Below are positions 8,840 through 17,736 of a DNA stretch of 64,000 nt, piece by piece. Origin of the DNA: CBDBBY01 sp965205055 (GTDB taxonomy: Bacteria; Pseudomonadota; Alphaproteobacteria; Rhodobacterales; Rhodobacteraceae); contig OZ242030.1 of NCBI GenBank assembly GCA_965205055.1, forward strand, positions 2,356,001 through 2,420,000, in the 5' to 3' direction. Within the stretch, counting starts at the first letter, position 1. Each line of letters begins with the position of its first letter. Both the position numbers and the translations under genes were made by a program. The notes under the pieces were generated by a model, which saw only the letters and a list, made by a program, of their open reading frames with translations, did not search any database and was not told the origin of the DNA.

Positions 8840-9685
8840 ATGAACACGACCAGACGCCGCCCCGCATTTTACGCGCTCGCTGCATTCTTCGCGCTTTACG
8901 TCGCGTTCCTTTACGGCCCGATGCTCATCATCTTCGTGTTGTCCTTCCAAGGCCAGTACGGCGGTTTGACGTTCCCGATGCGCGGCGTGTCGACGCATTG
9001 GTTCACTGACCTGTTCACCAGTTCCAGATATGGCGATCTAGGCGGCGCGCTGTCGCGATCGCTGATCCTGGGAGTCGCCTCCATGGCCATTACCGTCGTG
9101 ACCTGCCTTTTTGCAGGGCTGGCCTTCCGCAACCGGTTCATAGGATCAAGTTTGATCTTCTACCTCGCCATCGCCTCGCTGGTCGTTCCCGGAATCCTTC
9201 TGGGTCTCGGACTGGGTCAGCTGTTCCAACTGTTCGGCATCCGCCTCAACTGGTTCACCTCGGGTCTGGCGGCACACCTGTCCTGGACGCTCCCTTTCGG
9301 ACTGCTGATCATGTTCGCGGTTCTCAACCGCTTCGACGGGGCTTGGGAGGAAGCCGCCCGGGACGCCGGCGCGACGCACTGGAAGACGCTGAAATACATC
9401 ACGATCCCGATCCTGTTTCCCGGCATGATCGCCGTGTCGCTTTTCGGGTTCACCTTGTCTTACGATGAAATGCCCCGTTCGCTGCTGACGGTCGGCGCCG
9501 ACAACACCCTTCCGATCGAGATCGCCAACATGACCCAGAACGTCACGACGCCGGCGCTTTATGCGATCGGGTCGGTCACTTCAGCCATCAGTTTCGTCGT
9601 CATCGGCATCGCCTTCCTGTCAATCTCAATAATCCAGAAACGCCGCGCCCGCCAAGCCGGGACAACCAAGATCCAGGGAAAATGA
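8840..9685 (+). CDS. ABC transporter permease, PotC type
   Basis: 281 residues with about six membrane segments and the EAA loop EAARDAGATHWKTLKYITIP. It pairs with the preceding PotB-type subunit to form the transmembrane channel of the importer. Eleven bases separate the two genes, and its stop lies one base before the ATPase start, so translation of all three is coupled. The C-terminus is basic (KRRARQAG), as usual on the cytoplasmic side. Confidence 0.88.
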   Translation: MNTTRRRPAFYALAAFFALYVAFLYGPMLIIFVLSFQGQYGGLTFPMRGVSTHWFTDLFTSSRYGDLGGALSRSLILGVASMAITVVTCLFAGLAFRNRFIGSSLIFYLAIASLVVPGILLGLGLGQLFQLFGIRLNWFTSGLAAHLSWTLPFGLLIMFAVLNRFDGAWEEAARDAGATHWKTLKYITIPILFPGMIAVSLFGFTLSYDEMPRSLLTVGADNTLPIEIANMTQNVTTPALYAIGSVTSAISFVVIGIAFLSISIIQKRRARQAGTTKIQGK

Positions 9686-9686
9686 C

Positions 9687-10811
9687 ATGTCGAATGCCGG
9701 TGAAATCCTGATCGAACAGGTGACCAAGAAATTCGGGCTTGTCAAAGCGATCGACAATCTCGACCTCAAAATTGAAGGCGGTTCCTATTGCTGCATGATC
9801 GGGCCGAGCGGATGCGGCAAATCCACGTTGCTGCGAATGATCGCAGGCCATGAAACGCCGACCGAGGGAACCATCAGGATCGGCGGCAGGGATGTCACCA
9901 ACGTGCGGACCGGACAGCGCGGGACAGCCATGATGTTCCAGAGCTACGCGCTGTTCCCGCACTTGACGCTGACGGACAACGTGTCCTTCTCGCTGAAAGT
10001 GGACAAGGTCGGGAAAGCCGAGCGTCGCGAGCGCGGTCGGGAAATGCTGGACAGGGTGCAGCTTTTGCACTTGGCCGAGCGCCTGCCTGCGGAACTGTCC
10101 GGCGGCCAGCAGCAGCGCGTCGCGCTGGCGCGCGCGCTCATCACCAACCCCCAGGTCCTGCTTCTGGATGAACCGCTGTCCGCCCTCGACGAATTCCTGC
10201 GACTGCGCATGCGCGTGGAACTGAAACGTCTTCAAAGCGATCTCGGGATCAGTTTTGTCCACGTCACGCACACCCAGCCCGAAGCGATAGCGCTGGCGGA
10301 TCAGGTCGTGGTGATGGACCACGGCGTCGTCGAGCAAGCCGGCATCCCGCGCGTGATTTACAATGAACCCTACAGCCCTTACATCGCGCGCTTCATGGGA
10401 GGACAAAACGTCCTTTCCGGCAAGGTCGAAAGCATCAAGGACGGCGAGGCCGGAGTTTCGGACGACGCCGGCAGCCATTTCTCAGTCAAGTGCGCGACTG
10501 CGGTCGAAATCGGCGACGAAATCAAGTTTGCCGTCCGGCGCGACCGCATCAGGATCGGAGGCTCTCCCGAGGCGCACCGAAGCGCCCTGACAGGCAAGAT
10601 CACCAATCTGGAATATCAGGGCACGTTCGTGAAAATCAGCATGGAGGTGGAGGGGCATGAGGAGTTCATCGTCCACCTTCCCGACAATCTGTTCTTCGAA
10701 GCGCCGCAGGAAACCGGCCAAACGGTAACGGCGCATTGGCGCAGCGAGCGGAACTTCCACCTTGTCGGGACCAATGATTCGACCGGGAACCCGATGGAAG
10801 ATCTGCATTGA
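9687..10811 (+). CDS. ABC transporter ATPase, PotA type
   Basis: 374 residues. Walker A is GPSGCGKST near residue 40, the Q-loop region is MMFQSYALFPHLT, the signature motif is LSGGQQQRVA, Walker B is VLLLDEPLSALD and the switch His is in FVHVTHTQ. A C-terminal TOBE regulatory domain follows, as in PotA and other importer ATPases of this class. It energises the permeases just upstream. The stop codon overlaps the ATG of the asparaginase gene (TGATG at 10809-10813), so the asparaginase belongs to the same transcript. Confidence 0.9.
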   Translation: MSNAGEILIEQVTKKFGLVKAIDNLDLKIEGGSYCCMIGPSGCGKSTLLRMIAGHETPTEGTIRIGGRDVTNVRTGQRGTAMMFQSYALFPHLTLTDNVSFSLKVDKVGKAERRERGREMLDRVQLLHLAERLPAELSGGQQQRVALARALITNPQVLLLDEPLSALDEFLRLRMRVELKRLQSDLGISFVHVTHTQPEAIALADQVVVMDHGVVEQAGIPRVIYNEPYSPYIARFMGGQNVLSGKVESIKDGEAGVSDDAGSHFSVKCATAVEIGDEIKFAVRRDRIRIGGSPEAHRSALTGKITNLEYQGTFVKISMEVEGHEEFIVHLPDNLFFEAPQETGQTVTAHWRSERNFHLVGTNDSTGNPMEDLH

Positions 10812-11800
10812 TGCCGAAGGTTGCCGTGCTCTCCACGGGCGGCACGATCGCGATGGGGGCAAAACGCAGCGCCGGCGGCGTTGCGCCGTCGCTGACCGCG
10901 GAACAATTGATCGCGGCCGTGCCCGAGTTGGAAAGGGCCGCCCGGATCGAGGCGTTTCAGATCTGCAACCTGCCCAGCACGCATTTGTCGTTGCCCGAGA
11001 TGCTCCTGCTCAGAGCGAAGATCCTCGAGTTGGAAGCGGAGGGATTCGACGGGGTCGCGATCACCCAAGGCACCGATACGATCGAAGAGACAAGCTGGTT
11101 TCTCGATCTTGTTTGTCCGGCGCGCATCGGTCTCGTCGTCACGGGCGCAATGCGCAATCCGACCCAGCCGGGCGCCGACGGTCCGGCCAATCTGCTGGCG
11201 TCGGTCCGGGTGGCAGCAAGCGATGCCGTCCGGAATGCGGGCGCGCTCGTTGTCTTGAACGACCAGATTCACGCCGCCCGCTTCGTGCAGAAAATGCACT
11301 CCAGCAACGCGGGCGCGTTCGCGTCTCCGACATGCGGGCCCTTCGGCTGGGTGGCCGAAGGAGTGCCGGTTCTCCCCTTCCAGCTCGCCCGAACGAAACA
11401 TATCGAGCTCCCCGGGAATCCCAAGATGCCGCGTGTTTCGATCATCAAGCCCGGCCTCGGCGAGGACGGCATTTTGATCGACGCGGCCCTGTCGTTCGGC
11501 TGCGAAGGCATCGTTCTGGAAGCCTCCGGGGGCGGCCATGTGTCCGCGGACATTGCCGATGCTGCCGAACGCGCTGCTCGAAAGGTTCCGGTCATTCTGA
11601 GTTCGCGGACGCGCGCCGGGAACGTCCTGACAGGAACCTACGGATTCGAGGGATCGGAAATGGATCTATTGTCCCGCGGCCTGATCTCGTCCGGGGTTCT
11701 GGACGCCTTGAAGTCTCGAATCTCCCTGATGCTCTCGCTGATGGCGGGAGACTCCCCGGAAACGCTGCGAAAGCGGTTTGCGGAATTGGGCGCCGGATAG
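10811..11800 (+). CDS. L-asparaginase-family amidohydrolase, cytoplasmic
   Basis: 329 residues from ATG 10811. The first catalytic threonine block is STGGTIAM (residues 8-15, nucleophile Thr12 region) and the second is QGTDT with Thr88-Asp89, both diagnostic for the asparaginase/glutaminase family; the C-terminal lobe carries LSSRTRAGNV. No signal peptide is present, so it acts in the cytoplasm on the imported compound or on asparagine made from it. Co-translation with the ABC ATPase makes a transporter-plus-amidase module. True substrate could be asparagine, glutamine or a related amide. Confidence 0.87.
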   Translation: MPKVAVLSTGGTIAMGAKRSAGGVAPSLTAEQLIAAVPELERAARIEAFQICNLPSTHLSLPEMLLLRAKILELEAEGFDGVAITQGTDTIEETSWFLDLVCPARIGLVVTGAMRNPTQPGADGPANLLASVRVAASDAVRNAGALVVLNDQIHAARFVQKMHSSNAGAFASPTCGPFGWVAEGVPVLPFQLARTKHIELPGNPKMPRVSIIKPGLGEDGILIDAALSFGCEGIVLEASGGGHVSADIADAAERAARKVPVILSSRTRAGNVLTGTYGFEGSEMDLLSRGLISSGVLDALKSRISLMLSLMAGDSPETLRKRFAELGAG

Positions 11801-11869
11801 CCGAGTTCGCCGTTGCGAATACTGTCCGAGTTCACCTGCCGCTGAGACTCCGCATTGCCGTCCGGGCGG

Positions 11870-12147
11870 CGGATTCCCGTGCCTCTCGAACCGGATGCCA
11901 TGTTCGGCGCAGAAAGCCTCGACGGCCTTCACCCCTTCACCCCTTCGCGGCAGAAGCGGGCGTTCATGCTGCCGGGCGCATGGTGGACGCCCGCATGGAT
12001 GACCCCGGAACTGCACCCGGGCCGATGTGCCGCCGGGACGGGCTCTTTCTCGAGCGCCACGATCCGGGCCGAATTGTCGCGCATCTGCAGTTCCAGAGCG
12101 GCCATGCCGACAACACCGCCGCAAATGGCCAGAATGTCGGTCTCATC
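11870..12147 (-). pseudogene. Remnant of an LhgO-like L-2-hydroxyglutarate oxidase
   Basis: Reading leftward from 12147 gives a FAD-binding start (TDILAICGGVVGMAALELQ), then HRPGCSSGVIHAGVHHAPGS and ARFCREGVK, which I recognise from L-2-hydroxyglutarate oxidase and relatives. The frame breaks at a tandem duplication of the eight bases TTCACCCC (11928-11935 and 11936-11943), which adds eight bases and creates a TGA. The other frame resumes with VKAVEAFCAEHGIRFERHGN and then homology fades near 11870. The Rossmann motif is also altered (CGGVVG). Only about the first 90 residues of a roughly 400-residue enzyme remain. Confidence 0.7.
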
Positions 12148-12155
12148 CGCCGTGG

Positions 12156-14333
12156 TCAGGCGTTCCGTCCAGGACCGCCGGCGACGGATGGTTTCCGCGC
12201 CGCTCCGGCCTTGGCCTTCGTGCGAAAGAAAACGAGCAGGACCAATGCCGCTCCGCCCAGATTGGCCAGCAATTCGAGCGGCCAGAACGCCAGGATTGCG
12301 CCTGCGACAACGGCCGGATAATCGAGAAGTCCGAGCGGACCCTCGCTGTAGTTCTGGATCAGGACATTCGTTGCGTAGATGCCGAACAAGCCGAAAAGCC
12401 CGATCTGCGCCACCTCCAGAAATTCGCCGGAAATGAGCGGGGTATAGGCGAACATCAGCGGCATGATGTAGAGCCCTTTGGCGCTCTTCCAGCTTTCGAA
12501 GCCGGTCGCCATCGGTCGCGACCCGGCGATGCCTGCGGCCGTGAAGGCAGCCAAGCAGACGGGCGGCGTGACGTTCGAGTCCTGGCTGAGCCAGAAGATG
12601 ATGAGATGCGCGGTGAGCAGGAAAGTGGCGGCGATCGCCGGATCGACCAGTACCGGTCTGATGGTGACGGCAATCTCGAATGGAATCGCCGCGACAAGGT
12701 CAAGGGCGTCAGCCCGCGTCATTCCTTCGGCGACATTCGCCGCATTCGGATGATCAACGAGGAGGAAGAGCGCGGATTTGGCCGGATCGGAGATTCCGGC
12801 GACCAGTTGATCCGCGATCAGCGTGTCCGACATGATCCCGGCCAGCGCCGGCGCGGTCAGAATGGCGAGAATGATGTAGGCCGCGGTTACGGGAAGCCCC
12901 ATGCCCAGCACCAGCGAGACCAGACCGATCAGAACGATCGCCAGCGCCAGAGATCCTTGCGACCATTGAGCGATCATCAGCGAGAAGCCGTTGCCGACGC
13001 CGCTGGTGACGATGGCATTGTTCATGATGCCGATGGTCACAAGCAAAATGGCCGTCATGACCGATGACCGGACGCCGGATGCCAGTGCTTGGGCGATTTT
13101 GTTCGGACCCATGGCGACCGGCTTGAACATGCCCTTCGGCAATGCGACCGTCAGCAGACTTGTTGCCCAAGACGTCGCGATCAAGGCCGCGATCGCCCAG
13201 CAAGCGGCGAAGGACGGGGTTACGCCTGAGAGCAGCAGCCAGATCATGACTGTCAGCGGAATGACGAAAACGAGCCCGCCGGACATCAGCTTGCCCTTGT
13301 CGACCGTCATGTCGATCTCGGATCCGGCATCGTATTTGACAGCTTCGATCCGGACGACGAAGGCGACAGACAGGAAGTACAGGAGAGCCGGCACGACCGA
13401 GACGGTCACGATCGTCGCATACGGAATGGACGTATAGCTGGCCATCACGAATGCGCCCGCGCCCATTATCGGCGGCATGAGCTGTCCGCCGGTCGAAGCC
13501 GCAGCCTCGACGCCCGCCGCGAATTTCGGTCGGAAGCCGTTGGCCTTCATCAGCGGAATGGTGATGACGCCCGTCGAGGCGGTGTTTGCGATCGCGGAGC
13601 CCGAGATCGTGCCCGTCAGCGCGGACGACAACACGGCGACAAAGGCCGCTCCGCCCCTGATCCGTCCTGCGACGACTTTGGCCAGCTCGATGACGAAGTC
13701 GCTGGCTCCGGACGCGACGAGAAAACCGCCGAAGATCATGAAGAGCGCGATGTTGGTGGACGAGATGCTGGCGAGGATGCCGAACAAGCCCTCGTCGTTG
13801 TAAAGCGTGCGGAACAGAACGTCGTTGAGCGGCAGGCTGGCCGATCGGAAGACTCCCGGCAAATAGCCTCCAAGGAACAGGATGTACGACAGCGACAGCA
13901 CGACGAGAATCGGAATGACCCAGCCCGAGACCCGGCGCGACAGGTCTATGCAGGCAAAGATCAGGATGAACCCTGCCGCCCAGTCGAAGAATGTCAGCTG
14001 CCAAGCCAACCCGGTCACGGCCAACGAGCGTTCGTAAACCGCGTTCTCGGCGCCCGCAACCCACAGCGCGGCCGCGGCGACCATCAGACCGTAGACCAGA
14101 TCGAAAGCCCAAGCGAAGGACGTGTTGGCGCGCGAACCGAAGGGGCTGTAGATTGTCGAGGCAAGAAAGGCGAATCCCGCGAAATGGATCGCATTCTGCC
14201 AGCGCCCCGGCTCGATGAGATAGACGTTGGTGACGACGTGCCAGAGTCCGAAGATCACTGCGAACGCGATCAGCAGGTACGACCTTGCCTCCTTGTTCGA
14301 CAGATCCAGCGCTTCGCCGCGCCGGCAGGTCAT
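12156..14333 (-). CDS. TRAP transporter fused permease (4TM + 12TM, TAXI-associated)
   Basis: 725 residues with many membrane spans. The N-terminal part (about 1-210) corresponds to the small DctQ-like subunit and the rest to the large DctM-like subunit, as in the fused TRAP permeases that work with TAXI binding proteins. Characteristic DctM segments include SGSAIANTASTGVITIPLMK, EAAASTGGQLMPPIMGAGAF and LVLGMGLPVTAAYIILA. It uses an ion gradient rather than ATP. The TAXI gene lies 81 bases upstream on the same strand. Substrate of TAXI systems is mostly unknown; the hydantoin genes further upstream suggest a hydantoin, carbamoyl compound or related acid. Confidence 0.9.
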   Translation of the reverse strand: MTCRRGEALDLSNKEARSYLLIAFAVIFGLWHVVTNVYLIEPGRWQNAIHFAGFAFLASTIYSPFGSRANTSFAWAFDLVYGLMVAAAALWVAGAENAVYERSLAVTGLAWQLTFFDWAAGFILIFACIDLSRRVSGWVIPILVVLSLSYILFLGGYLPGVFRSASLPLNDVLFRTLYNDEGLFGILASISSTNIALFMIFGGFLVASGASDFVIELAKVVAGRIRGGAAFVAVLSSALTGTISGSAIANTASTGVITIPLMKANGFRPKFAAGVEAAASTGGQLMPPIMGAGAFVMASYTSIPYATIVTVSVVPALLYFLSVAFVVRIEAVKYDAGSEIDMTVDKGKLMSGGLVFVIPLTVMIWLLLSGVTPSFAACWAIAALIATSWATSLLTVALPKGMFKPVAMGPNKIAQALASGVRSSVMTAILLVTIGIMNNAIVTSGVGNGFSLMIAQWSQGSLALAIVLIGLVSLVLGMGLPVTAAYIILAILTAPALAGIMSDTLIADQLVAGISDPAKSALFLLVDHPNAANVAEGMTRADALDLVAAIPFEIAVTIRPVLVDPAIAATFLLTAHLIIFWLSQDSNVTPPVCLAAFTAAGIAGSRPMATGFESWKSAKGLYIMPLMFAYTPLISGEFLEVAQIGLFGLFGIYATNVLIQNYSEGPLGLLDYPAVVAGAILAFWPLELLANLGGAALVLLVFFRTKAKAGAARKPSVAGGPGRNA

Positions 14334-14414
14334 GGTCGCATCAATGGCTCTACCGTTCTGTTTTGGTCAATTTCGCGACGGCGCGAGAGCGCGCGCCGCC
14401 GCTCCGTTTTTCGT

Positions 14415-15416
14415 TCAGTTCTTGAGATGCTCGGGGATTTCAAGCCCGACCTCTTCATAGTACCGCTGCGCGCCGGGATGAAGGGGGACCGGCAAGCCCG
14501 CCATGGACTTCTCGACGGCCATCGCCTTGGTGGCCGGATGGATCGCCTGCAGGAACGGCAGGTTTTCGTACATCGTCTTGGTCAGCAGATAGACATGGTT
14601 TTCGTCCACGTCGTCGTTCACCGCCAGAAAGTTTGGCTGGGCGATGGTGTTCACGTCCTCGTCCTGGCCCGGATATGTGCCGGCGGCGATGGTGTAGGGC
14701 ACCCAAAGGTTGCGTCCGCCGTCCATCGCGGCGAGCTGCTCCCCGGTCACGTCGAGAATCGTGAAACGGCCCTGGTTGGCGGCCATCAGCTTGGTGATCG
14801 CGCCGGTCGGGGGACCTGACGGAAAGCCGCCGATGACCGCCTGTCCGTTCGCCATGGCGTCGGCCGTCGGTCCGTATCCGGCGAAGACCAATTCGTAATC
14901 GCTCTCGATGTCGACGCCGAGACCGGAAAGAAGCACTTTGTTCGACCCGAGCGTGCCGGAATTCTTGTTGCCCATGCCCGCCGACCGGCCCTTCAGAGCA
15001 ACCAGATCGTCGACCGTTCCCGTCGCGGCTTCGTCCGACGGCACCACGAACTGCTCGACATTCTGCCAGAGCATGGAAACCGAACGAATGTTCGGCTGCG
15101 GCTCGGTTACCGGTCCCGTGCCGGTTGCGGCATACGAACCGTAAAGACCTTGCAGGATCGCGAAATCAGCAGTTCCGGCTCCGAGCGCCTGCACGTTGGC
15201 GCCCGACCCCGCCGAATTCACGGCTGTCAGCGAGAACTTTTCCTTCGGCAAGAGTTTCACTTTCGTCAACGTGGAAATCGCCGTCCCGACCGGGTGGTAA
15301 GTTCCCCCGGTCGACGCCGTATTCAGAACGTAATCACTGTCTTGGGCATTTGCCGACGGCGCGGCGCATAGTGCCATGGCGGCGGCCGCGCAGGCCGCCA
15401 ATCGGAATTTTTTCAC
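14415..15416 (-). CDS. TAXI-family TRAP transporter solute-binding protein
   Basis: 333 residues. A Sec signal peptide is clear (MKKFRLAACAAAAMALCAAP, cleavage after SANA). The mature protein begins with YVLNTASTGGTYHPVGTAIS, the TAXI hallmark, and contains GSGANVQALGAGTADFAILQ. The start is a GTG at 15416 backed by a strong AAGGAGG ribosome site. The periplasmic protein delivers substrate to the fused TRAP permease just downstream. The promoter must lie in the 15417-15934 interval, which is filled with insertion-sequence relics, so its expression may no longer be linked to the hydantoinase operon. Confidence 0.9.
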   Translation of the reverse strand: MKKFRLAACAAAAMALCAAPSANAQDSDYVLNTASTGGTYHPVGTAISTLTKVKLLPKEKFSLTAVNSAGSGANVQALGAGTADFAILQGLYGSYAATGTGPVTEPQPNIRSVSMLWQNVEQFVVPSDEAATGTVDDLVALKGRSAGMGNKNSGTLGSNKVLLSGLGVDIESDYELVFAGYGPTADAMANGQAVIGGFPSGPPTGAITKLMAANQGRFTILDVTGEQLAAMDGGRNLWVPYTIAAGTYPGQDEDVNTIAQPNFLAVNDDVDENHVYLLTKTMYENLPFLQAIHPATKAMAVEKSMAGLPVPLHPGAQRYYEEVGLEIPEHLKN

Positions 15417-15599
15417 TGATGAACCTCCTTTTCGTTTCCCCGGCGCCTCTTGCGCGGCGGGTTCAATGGATTCGATTGAGCCAAATTATCAGAAATCATG
15501 CCAACAATTAAATTGAAATGAAAATTGACGGCGCGGAGCGTCTTCCGCCTAAAATGCTGAATGCAGAGTTCGCTCATGAAGGCAGAGAGCGAACGCGAG

Positions 15600-15740
15600 A
15601 GGGGCGCATCCCATTTTTTGGTTGGGCGGCTGCCGCGCGTCACGCCCTCCAATCGAGGAAGCCGGGCCAGCGCTTGCTTTCGAGGCAGCATCTGATGGCG
15701 GGCACGGCGTGGCGCTCGCTTTCGACCAGTGGCGGTCATC
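15600..15740 (-). mobile_element. Relic of the 3' end of an ISKra4-like transposase gene
   Basis: On the minus strand this stretch matches the end of the intact transposase gene at 33638-35194. Shared blocks include CGCTGGCCC, then GGCTTCCTCGATTGGAGGG (intact copy: GACTTCCTCGATTGGAGGG), and downstream ATGGGATGCGCCC versus GTGAGACGCACCC. Frames are broken, and nothing else of the element remains here. It sits between the TAXI gene and hyuB, so it marks an old insertion that split this catabolic cluster. Confidence 0.7.
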
Positions 15741-15761
15741 TCGCTGCGACGTCCCCTTTTT

Positions 15762-15825
15762 TGAGTTCACAGCTCGTTTGTTTGGCCTTTCGCTCTACGG
15801 CCTCCCCGGGGCAGTTCAGAGGAAG
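15762..15825. repeat. Dispersed repeat copy 1 ending CCCCGGGGCAGTTCA
   Basis: This stretch (GAGTTCACAGCTCGTTTGTTTGGCC ... CCCCGGGGCAGTTCA, only key blocks given) matches 28166-28229, where the same order GAGTTTCCGGCTCGTTTGTTTAGCC ... ACCCGGGGCAGTTCA is seen. Read on the other strand both copies start TGAACTGCCCCGGG, which resembles an IS3-type terminal repeat. The remaining part of 15417-15934 holds no gene I can support; it must contain the promoter for the TAXI gene. Confidence 0.5.
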
Positions 15826-15934
15826 GCAAGACTGCGGGTGGCTTATGCATCCTCGACAGGAAGCGAAAATGCGACCGCCGGAACGATGGCATCGTTATGA
15901 CGGACGCGGCCTTGGGAGAACCCTGCTTTGCTGG

Positions 15935-17722
15935 TCATGCCGTCCCTTGCATGGCGGCGTCCATCTGCTCACGGCGCGCCTCGGTCGCGTCGGCATTCAC
16001 GGCTTCCGCCTCCAGATCCAAGACGACGCCGTAAACGTCATGCGCATGCTCAACCGAGCAGAAACCGTCCAACACGTCGTCCAGCACTTTTTGAGGATCC
16101 CGTTCCAGCGGGCTGCCGAACCCCCCGCCGCACGGGCTGTAATAGGCCATCACATCGTCTTTTTTGACCTCAAGACCGTGGAATTTGGAATGCATTTCGC
16201 GAGCTGGATCGTTGGTCGCGACATTGTAAATTTCGCATTTGCCGGCAGCGCCGTCCTTGCCGCCGAAAACGCCCCAGGGAACGTTTGAATGACGTTCGCT
16301 CTCATGCGTGACAATGCCATCCGTAAGAATGCGCTGGCTTTTGACCACGCCGATGCCGCCGCGGTATTTCCCCGCGCCGGGCGACGCGTCTTCGCGCAGT
16401 TCGTATCTTTCGCAGATCATGGGAATATGCATCGCCAGATCTTCCAGCGGATTGTTGCGCGTATTGGCCATGAGATTGTCGATGCTGTCGGGTCCGTCCG
16501 AGTTCGGGCGGCCGCCGTAGGCACCTTCGTTGACCTCCAGAAACACCCAATATTCGCCGTTCGGGCGCACGCCCGCATAGGACGCGAACGAGATCGACGC
16601 CGAGGAGCCGCCGATGATCTCATCGGGCAAAACCGGGGCCATGGCTTTAATGATCAAGTCGATCATCATATTGCACTGGGTGAACCGCGCCTCCGCAGAT
16701 GTCGGCGCCTCAGGATTGAAAATCGAGCCCTTGGGGGCAATCACCTCAATCGGCCGGAACGATCCCTGGTTCGAGGGCACCCGCGTGTCACTGGTGGCGG
16801 TGTCCAGCAACAATTTGCGGAAGGCTGCATAGGCCGCGACCTTGGTGGACCCCTCGAAGGGCACGTTGTAGGCGGTTGGCGTCTGCGGCGCGGAGCCCGT
16901 CAGGTCGACCTCGATACGGTCGCCGATCACGCGCACGCACACTTTGACCGGCAGATGCTGGCCGCGGTTTCGGCCATCGTCGTCCAGCCATGCCTCGGAC
17001 CGGTATTCACCGTCCGGGATAGCTGCGATCCGCTGGCGCAGCATCCTTTCAGAGTAATCCATCAACTGGTTGCAGGCCCCGAACACGAGGCCTTTGCCAT
17101 AGCGGTCCAGCAACTCCCGGAACCGCTTTTCGCCCAGCCGGGCCGACGCGATCTGCGCTTCGATATCATCGACCAACTGACGCGCGGCGCGGGAGTTGTT
17201 GCGGATGAAGTTCCACATCGTCTCATTGCGCGCGCCCTTGCGGTAAAGCTTGGTTCCGGCAAACAGCATGCCCTCTGCGTAAACGTCGGGGACGTCGATG
17301 ATCAGACCGGGCGTCGCGGCGCCGATATCGATGTGGTGCGCGGTGTTGCCGGAATACCCGACCAGTTCGCCTGCGTAGAAAATCGGGATGACAATGGCCA
17401 GATCGGGGGTATGCGACGCTCCGTGATAGGGGTGGTTGTGGACCACCACGTCGCCCTCGTACCACTCCCCGTCATCCAGCGTGCTCTGAATGCCCGCCAG
17501 ATAGCCCGGGATCGAACCGATATGCATCGGCGTGGATTCCGACTCGCAAAGCGTGTTGAAATCGGTGTCGAACAGCCCGGCCCCCAGGTCCTCGGATTCA
17601 CGGATGATCGAGGAGAACGACATTCGAAACAGCACGTGCGCCATTTCCTCGGCAATGGTTTCGATGGACCCGCGGATCACCTGAAGCGTGATCGGATCAA
17701 TTGTCTTGTGTTCCTCGGTCAT
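15935..17722 (-). CDS. hyuB: Hydantoinase B / N-methylhydantoinase beta subunit
   Basis: 595 residues from ATG 17722 (MTEEHKTIDPITLQVIRGS); AAGGGG lies at the right distance upstream, so I reject the longer start at 17740. The N-terminal block DPITLQVIRGSIETIAEEM, the FRMSFSSIIRESEDLGAGLF segment and the histidine-rich NHPYHGASHTPDL region are typical of HyuB. With HyuA it hydrolyses N-methylhydantoin, hydantoins or 5-oxoproline-type rings using ATP. The C-terminal CGGGFGSPLERDPQKVLDDV is also conserved. The gene begins 14 bases after hyuA. The neighbouring N-carbamoylsarcosine-amidase-like gene points to N-methylhydantoin. Confidence 0.88.
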   Translation of the reverse strand: MTEEHKTIDPITLQVIRGSIETIAEEMAHVLFRMSFSSIIRESEDLGAGLFDTDFNTLCESESTPMHIGSIPGYLAGIQSTLDDGEWYEGDVVVHNHPYHGASHTPDLAIVIPIFYAGELVGYSGNTAHHIDIGAATPGLIIDVPDVYAEGMLFAGTKLYRKGARNETMWNFIRNNSRAARQLVDDIEAQIASARLGEKRFRELLDRYGKGLVFGACNQLMDYSERMLRQRIAAIPDGEYRSEAWLDDDGRNRGQHLPVKVCVRVIGDRIEVDLTGSAPQTPTAYNVPFEGSTKVAAYAAFRKLLLDTATSDTRVPSNQGSFRPIEVIAPKGSIFNPEAPTSAEARFTQCNMMIDLIIKAMAPVLPDEIIGGSSASISFASYAGVRPNGEYWVFLEVNEGAYGGRPNSDGPDSIDNLMANTRNNPLEDLAMHIPMICERYELREDASPGAGKYRGGIGVVKSQRILTDGIVTHESERHSNVPWGVFGGKDGAAGKCEIYNVATNDPAREMHSKFHGLEVKKDDVMAYYSPCGGGFGSPLERDPQKVLDDVLDGFCSVEHAHDVYGVVLDLEAEAVNADATEARREQMDAAMQGTA

Positions 17723-17736
17723 TGATCTTTTCCCCT

